Part shown: positions 60,518-64,000 of the stretch, in pieces
How the letters are laid out: each line of letters begins with the position of its first letter
How positions within the stretch are numbered: the first letter of the stretch is position 1
The notes under the pieces: model-generated
Databases searched by the model: none
Seen by the model: the letters and a program-made list of their open reading frames with translations, nothing else
Told to the model about the DNA's origin: nothing
NCBI RefSeq assembly: GCF_020700235.1
Contig: NZ_CP085301.1
Location: forward strand, 1,054,001-1,118,000
Direction of reading: 5' to 3'
Origin: Haladaptatus pallidirubidus
GTDB lineage: Archaea; Halobacteriota; Halobacteria; Halobacteriales; Haladaptataceae
Length of the DNA: 64,000 nt
Position numbers and translations under genes: made by a program

Positions 60518-62259
60518 TCGCTATCACGCATCGGAATCGAGACGTTTGATTTTTCCGCTTGGTCGAGTGCAACGTCGTAGCCCGCGTCGGCGTGTCGAAT
60601 CACACCCATGCCGGGGTCGGTCGTGAAAACGCGACGAGCTTTTTCAGCCGCGGGGTCGGAACCGTCCAGAACCACGTGGTTGTTGGTGTGAAGCGCGTTG
60701 CCGATACCGACGCCGCCGCCGTCGTGGACGGAGACGATGTCCGCACCCGCCGCGCAGTTGAGCAGGGCGTTGAGAATCGGCCAGTCCGCGACCGCGTCGG
60801 AGTCGTCGCGCATGGCTTCCGTTTCGCGGTTCGGGCTAGCAACTGACCCCGCATCGAGGTGGTCGCGAGTGACGACGATTGGAGCCTCGATTTCGCCGTC
60901 CGCGACGAGTTCGTTGATTCGGAGTGCGAATCGAGCGCGCTCTGTAAGGCCGCCATCGTCGGTGTCGTATCCAAGCCAGCAAACCCGCGACGGAAGTCCC
61001 TGAAACTCGACTTGATCCTGTGCGAGGTCAATCCAGCGGTGGAGTTGCTCTTTTTCCGGGAAGAGTTCGACTACCGCCTCGTCGGTTCGGTGGATGTCCT
61101 CCGGATTGCCCGAGAGCGCGGCCCAGCGGAACGGCCCCTTCCCTTGGCAGAAGAGTGGCCGGATGTACGCCGGAACGAATCCGGGGAAGTCGAAGGCGTT
61201 CTGCATTTCCCGGTGTTCTTTCACCTGCCCGCGGATGTTGTTGCCGTACTCGAAGGCGATTGCGCCCGCGTTCTGCATATCGAGAATCCCCCGAACGTGG
61301 CGTTCCATCGTGTCCAAACTCTCCGCGACGTATTTCTCGGGGGTTTCGTCGCGGAGTTCGTCGGCCTCGGAGACGGAGTATCCCGACGGATAGTAGCCTT
61401 CCAATTCGTCGTGCGCGCTCGTCTGGTCGGTGATAACGTCCGGAACGAACTCCCTGTCGAGCATGCCCTCCAGCATGTCGGCGGCGTTGATGTGGACGCC
61501 GACCGAGTACGGTTCGCCCGCTTTTGCGGCCTCTCTTGCGTTTTCGATAGCTTCGTCCAAATCGTCTGTTTTCTCCATGCAGTATCCGGTCTCAATGCGA
61601 CGGTCGATTCGGGATTCGTCCACTTCCGCCGCGATACAGACGCCGTGGTTCATCGTCACGGAAAGCGGTTGTGCGCCGCCCATTCCGCCGAGTCCGCCTG
61701 TGACGACGATTTTGCCGCGCAGGTCGCCGGAAAAGTGTTCGTCCGCGAGCGCGGCCAACGTTTCGTACGTTCCTTGGATGATGCCCTGCGTACCGATGTA
61801 CGCCCACGACCCGGCGGTCATCTGCCCGTACATGATGAGACCCTTCGCTTCGAGTTCGTGGAAATGCTCCCAATCGTCCCACTTGCCGACGAGGTTCGAG
61901 TTGGCGATGAGGACGCGAGGGGCACGTTCGTGCGTCGTGAATCTCCCGACGGGTTTGCCCGACTGAACCAGCAGGGTTTCGTCGTCGTCCAGCTCGCGCA
62001 GCTCTGCCAGAATCGCCTCGTAGGCGTCCCAACTACGGGCCGCCCGTCCGGTGCCGCCGTAAACCACGAGGTCTTCCGGTTTCTCGCCGACATCCGGGTC
62101 GAGGTTGTTGTTCAGCATGCGGAGGGCCGCCTCCTGTCGCCAACCCTTACATTCGATGTCGGTTCCGGTCGGTGCACCCTGATACTCGCGCCACTGAGCG
62201 CTCGGTTCTCCCACGCTGTGCGTCTCGGCTCGTTCGTTCGTTTCGGGTTGCTCGCTCAT
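60514..62259 (-). CDS. hutU: Urocanate hydratase
   Basis: A 581-residue NAD-dependent enzyme that converts urocanate to imidazolone propionate. Typical segments include [54 protein letters not shown] and [17 protein letters not shown] near the C-terminus. It is the first gene of hutU-hutG-hutI-hutH and is transcribed divergently from the putative regulator at 62347. Its length is normal for the bacterial-type enzyme. Confidence 0.95.
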   Translation of the reverse strand: MSEQPETNERAETHSVGEPSAQWREYQGAPTGTDIECKGWRQEAALRMLNNNLDPDVGEKPEDLVVYGGTGRAARSWDAYEAILAELRELDDDETLLVQSGKPVGRFTTHERAPRVLIANSNLVGKWDDWEHFHELEAKGLIMYGQMTAGSWAYIGTQGIIQGTYETLAALADEHFSGDLRGKIVVTGGLGGMGGAQPLSVTMNHGVCIAAEVDESRIDRRIETGYCMEKTDDLDEAIENAREAAKAGEPYSVGVHINAADMLEGMLDREFVPDVITDQTSAHDELEGYYPSGYSVSEADELRDETPEKYVAESLDTMERHVRGILDMQNAGAIAFEYGNNIRGQVKEHREMQNAFDFPGFVPAYIRPLFCQGKGPFRWAALSGNPEDIHRTDEAVVELFPEKEQLHRWIDLAQDQVEFQGLPSRVCWLGYDTDDGGLTERARFALRINELVADGEIEAPIVVTRDHLDAGSVASPNRETEAMRDDSDAVADWPILNALLNCAAGADIVSVHDGGGVGIGNALHTNNHVVLDGSDPAAEKARRVFTTDPGMGVIRHADAGYDVALDQAEKSNVSIPMRDSE

Positions 62260-62315
62260 TGTATATCATACGCGCGCGAACCGCAAATACCTCAGTCCCT
62301 GCGTATGGAGGTTTC

Positions 62316-62324
62316 TTTAAATAT
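62316..62324 (+). promoter_or_regulatory. TATA box of the HTH_10 regulator
   Basis: TTTAAATAT, 23-31 bases before ATG 62347, suits a leaderless transcript. The 87-base gap to hutU holds both divergent promoters. Confidence 0.6.
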
Positions 62325-62346
62325 CCCGAGCAGGAATCGGAAAACG

Positions 62347-62991
62347 ATGCACGAGGTCGTACTTCGAATCGACGGAGACAGCGCGTGCGCCGAGGCGACC
62401 CGCGGAACCGAGACAACCATCGAACTGTGGTGTAACGACCACTGTGATCTCCTGCACGTTAGCGGGCGAGCAGGCGCAGAAACACTGGTACAGCTCGAAG
62501 AACTCGTCGGCGTGCAGGAGCTGTTGGTCGAAGATGACGAACGGTTGGCGATGACCGAGACATGTCTGAAAGACCGCGAGACGGACACCATCGAATCGTT
62601 TCTCACTCGGCACAGTTGCCTGCTGGTGCCACCCTTGCGATACGCAGACGGCGAGAAGTGGTGTCGGGTACTCGCGCTCGATTCGGGTAACTTGACCGAA
62701 CTATACCGCGATTTAGTGGACGAATTTTCGGTAACAGTCGAGTCGAAGCGCGAGATTGCCGCGATTCCCGGCGACAGACCGCTTCTCACACCGGAAACGG
62801 CGATTTCCGACCTATCTTCTCGTCAGCAAGAAGCGCTCGTCACCGCGCACGAGATGGGTTACTATCGAATTCCGCGTGGGGCGACGACCGCCGAAATCGC
62901 CGACGAAATGGGCGTCGAGCGCCGAACGCTGGAAGAACACCTTCGACGGGCGGAGAACAAACTGGTCGATGGTATGGTTGCCTTCTACTGA
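62347..62991 (+). CDS. HTH_10 (bacterioopsin-activator-type) regulator, putative hut regulator
   Basis: A 214-residue DNA-binding protein. Its C-terminal 55 residues are the HTH_10 domain: DLSSRQQEALVTAHEMGYYR, IPRGATTAEIADEMGVERRT and LEEHLRRAENKLV. The N-terminal 150 residues are the bat-like sensor part (VVLRIDGDSACAEATRGTET, ELWCNDHCDLLHVSGR) with several cysteines, possibly for ligand or redox sensing. Because it is divergent from hutU and no other regulator is near, control of histidine use is the likely role; this is inferred from position. Confidence 0.82.
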   Translation: MHEVVLRIDGDSACAEATRGTETTIELWCNDHCDLLHVSGRAGAETLVQLEELVGVQELLVEDDERLAMTETCLKDRETDTIESFLTRHSCLLVPPLRYADGEKWCRVLALDSGNLTELYRDLVDEFSVTVESKREIAAIPGDRPLLTPETAISDLSSRQQEALVTAHEMGYYRIPRGATTAEIADEMGVERRTLEEHLRRAENKLVDGMVAFY

Positions 62992-62993
62992 AG

Positions 62994-63851
62994 TCACTCC
63001 GAGAGTGAAATACCTCTTCGTCGAAGCGGCGGTTGACCCTGCTGAAGAACTCGGAGCGGGCCGCCACGAACTCCGCGTGATCAGGGTTATCTATCCAGAA
63101 TCGCACCTGGACACTAACACCGGAGTCGGTCATATCGACGATTCGAATAGACGGTTCGGGGTCGTTCGAGACCTCGTCGTGGTACTCGGCCTCCTCTAAC
63201 AGAATTTCGCTCACCGCATCGACATCCGCTTCGTATCCGACGGTGAACTCGTGGCTGATTCGGAGTGTGTCGCCGGCAACCGGATTTTTCACCGCGTCGG
63301 TCGCGAGCACGGAGTTTGGCACCGTGATGAGTTCGTTGTCGAAGGTTCGAACGCGCGTCACGCGGAACGTGATATCCTCGATGACACCTTCGTTTCCCGT
63401 CCACTCGATCCAGTCGCCGATGTTGAACCGTGGATCGGTGACTATGAAAACGCCTGCAACGAGGTTCGATGCGATGTCGCGGGTTGCGAACCCGACCGCA
63501 ATAGTCAACGCGGCCGCGAGCGTCGCGGACGCGCCGAAAACGTCGAGCCCGGCGAGGTCGAGCGCCAACAGTATCCCTGCAAACCAGATGGCCGCGCGAA
63601 AGACGCGCAGTATCGCTCCCCGAATGGTGAGATTGACGTTTCGAATCCGGAGCGCGCGCTCGGCCAACGGTTCCAGCACGAGTCGGCCGAAGACGTAGAC
63701 GACGGCGAGCGAAGCGACGAAGACCGCCACATCCCCCGATGTACTCCGGGATTTTATCGAGCAGTTCCGCGTTGTCGAGCGACGCTCCGAATGACGACTG
63801 AAGCCGGGCGACGACACCTGCCTGCACGTCTATTGCCGATGAACGAAGCAC
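62994..63851 (-). pseudogene. MscS-type mechanosensitive channel broken by two single-base frameshifts
   Basis: With two single-base corrections, the stretch from GTG 63851 to TGA 62994 encodes an intact MscS protein of about 285 residues. The N-terminal frame MLRSSAIDVQAGVVARLQS...LLDKIPEYIG ends where five C (63734-63738) should be four; the second frame then carries GDVAVFVASLAVVYVFGRLV through the pore and cytoplasmic domain (FATRDIASNLVAGVFIV, NIGDWIEWTGNEGVIEDI). At 63013-63014 one base is missing, so RRFDEE is followed by VFHSR instead of GISLSE and stop. The true stop would be 3 bases from the convergent regulator's stop. Both changes are in homopolymer runs: sequencing errors or real decay. 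Confidence 0.75.
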
Positions 63852-63887
63852 ACCTTAGAGTTGTGGCTCTCAACCGTCTGGCGAAAC

Positions 63888-63896
63888 CTTAAGTAG
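63888..63896 (+). promoter_or_regulatory. TATA-like box ahead of the partial ribbon-helix-helix gene
   Basis: CCTTAAGTA lies 26-34 bases before ATG 63922. Confidence 0.45.
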
Positions 63897-63921
63897 TGGT
63901 ACATCGCTAATATACACAACG

Positions 63922-64000
63922 ATGGGCAACAAAAACAAAACTATCTCCTTCCGGGTCAACGAGGATGCCTTCGAAACCCTGCGGGAGATTGCGGAAAAGC
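63922..64000 (+). CDS. Ribbon-helix-helix (CopG-like) protein, partial
   Basis: The visible 26 residues, MGNKNKTISFRVNEDAFETL followed by REIAEK, have the KTISFRVNEDAFETLREI pattern of a ribbon-helix-helix DNA-binding N-terminus: a short beta strand with alternating residues followed by the first helix. Such small proteins act as dimers to regulate transcription, often as antitoxins. The gene runs off the window, so length and partner genes cannot be seen. Confidence 0.65.
   Translation, partial: MGNKNKTISFRVNEDAFETLREIAEK

Noticed and set aside
60859..62346. A long plus-strand open frame opposite hutU.
   Set aside because: It is the antisense of a strong, well-conserved gene in high-GC DNA; only its last part (from 62347) is a real gene.

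Overview
The window is chromosomal DNA from an extremely halophilic archaeon (class Halobacteria). The evidence is a high-GC sequence whose proteins are strongly acidic, archaeal TATA boxes 25-30 bases ahead of many starts with little or no leader, and marker genes such as the PolD large subunit, the Hef helicase-nuclease, an RPA3-type single-strand binding protein with its partner, a Tfx regulator, Dph6, a DUF1931 histone-fold protein and many Tat-type lipoproteins. The content would fit a Haladaptatus-like genome, but the genus is only a guess. Most of the window is ordinary chromosome. I see no CRISPR array, rRNA or tRNA gene, and no intact insertion sequence.

Layout. 1-3.3 kb: a thiamine-type ABC importer (ATPase cut by the window edge, fused double permease, ThiB-like lipoprotein). 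3.4-6.7 kb: two paralogous proteins of unknown function, one with a Tat signal and one without, then two divergent double-domain sulfurtransferases. 6.8-12.5 kb: small haloarchaeal proteins, an orphan MacB/FtsX-type permease, a long inverted-repeat intergenic region, RpiA, DUF1931 and LarB. 12.6-16.8 kb: a membrane-anchored HdrD-like Fe-S oxidoreductase and the biotin ECF transporter bioY-bioM-bioN, with a candidate operator. 17-22.8 kb: Cmi4-like protein, a CNNM/CorC-type transporter, a glutaredoxin coupled to a cysteine-free peroxiredoxin-like protein, Sua5, a solitary Cas4-like nuclease and a p27-autoantigen zinc protein. 22.9-28.5 kb: hef, a SEC59-like kinase, glyS and a four-CBS protein. 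28.7-36.7 kb: a dipeptide/oligopeptide ABC operon with two haloarchaeal proteins at its end. 37-41.4 kb: a tiny leaderless protein, then a PPC-domain protein one base ahead of polC. 41.4-46.5 kb: a decayed lipoprotein gene, a DUF373 membrane protein, a lipoprotein with a hydrolase fold but no nucleophile, a radical SAM protein and a 59-residue membrane protein.

46.8-54.3 kb: TRAM protein, Tfx regulator, atypical SDR, Dph6, a mannose-1-phosphate guanylyltransferase, an HdeD-like membrane protein and the rpa3-rpap3 pair, which follows a 13-codon leader reading frame. 54.3-56.4 kb: a TetR-MATE pair with an 18-base operator on its promoter. 56.4-63 kb: the complete histidine utilisation set hutU-hutG-hutI-hutH with a divergent HTH_10-type regulator. 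63-64 kb: an MscS channel gene broken by two single-base frameshifts, and the start of a ribbon-helix-helix gene.

The most interesting leads are the rpa3 leader frame, the palindromes at bioY and at the TetR promoter, the cysteine-free peroxiredoxin-like protein next to a CPYC glutaredoxin, the solitary Cas4-like nuclease, the radical SAM protein with a CX4CX2C cluster motif, the exported/non-exported paralog pair, and dispersed intergenic elements shared between distant sites in the window. No clearly new defence or mobile system was found.
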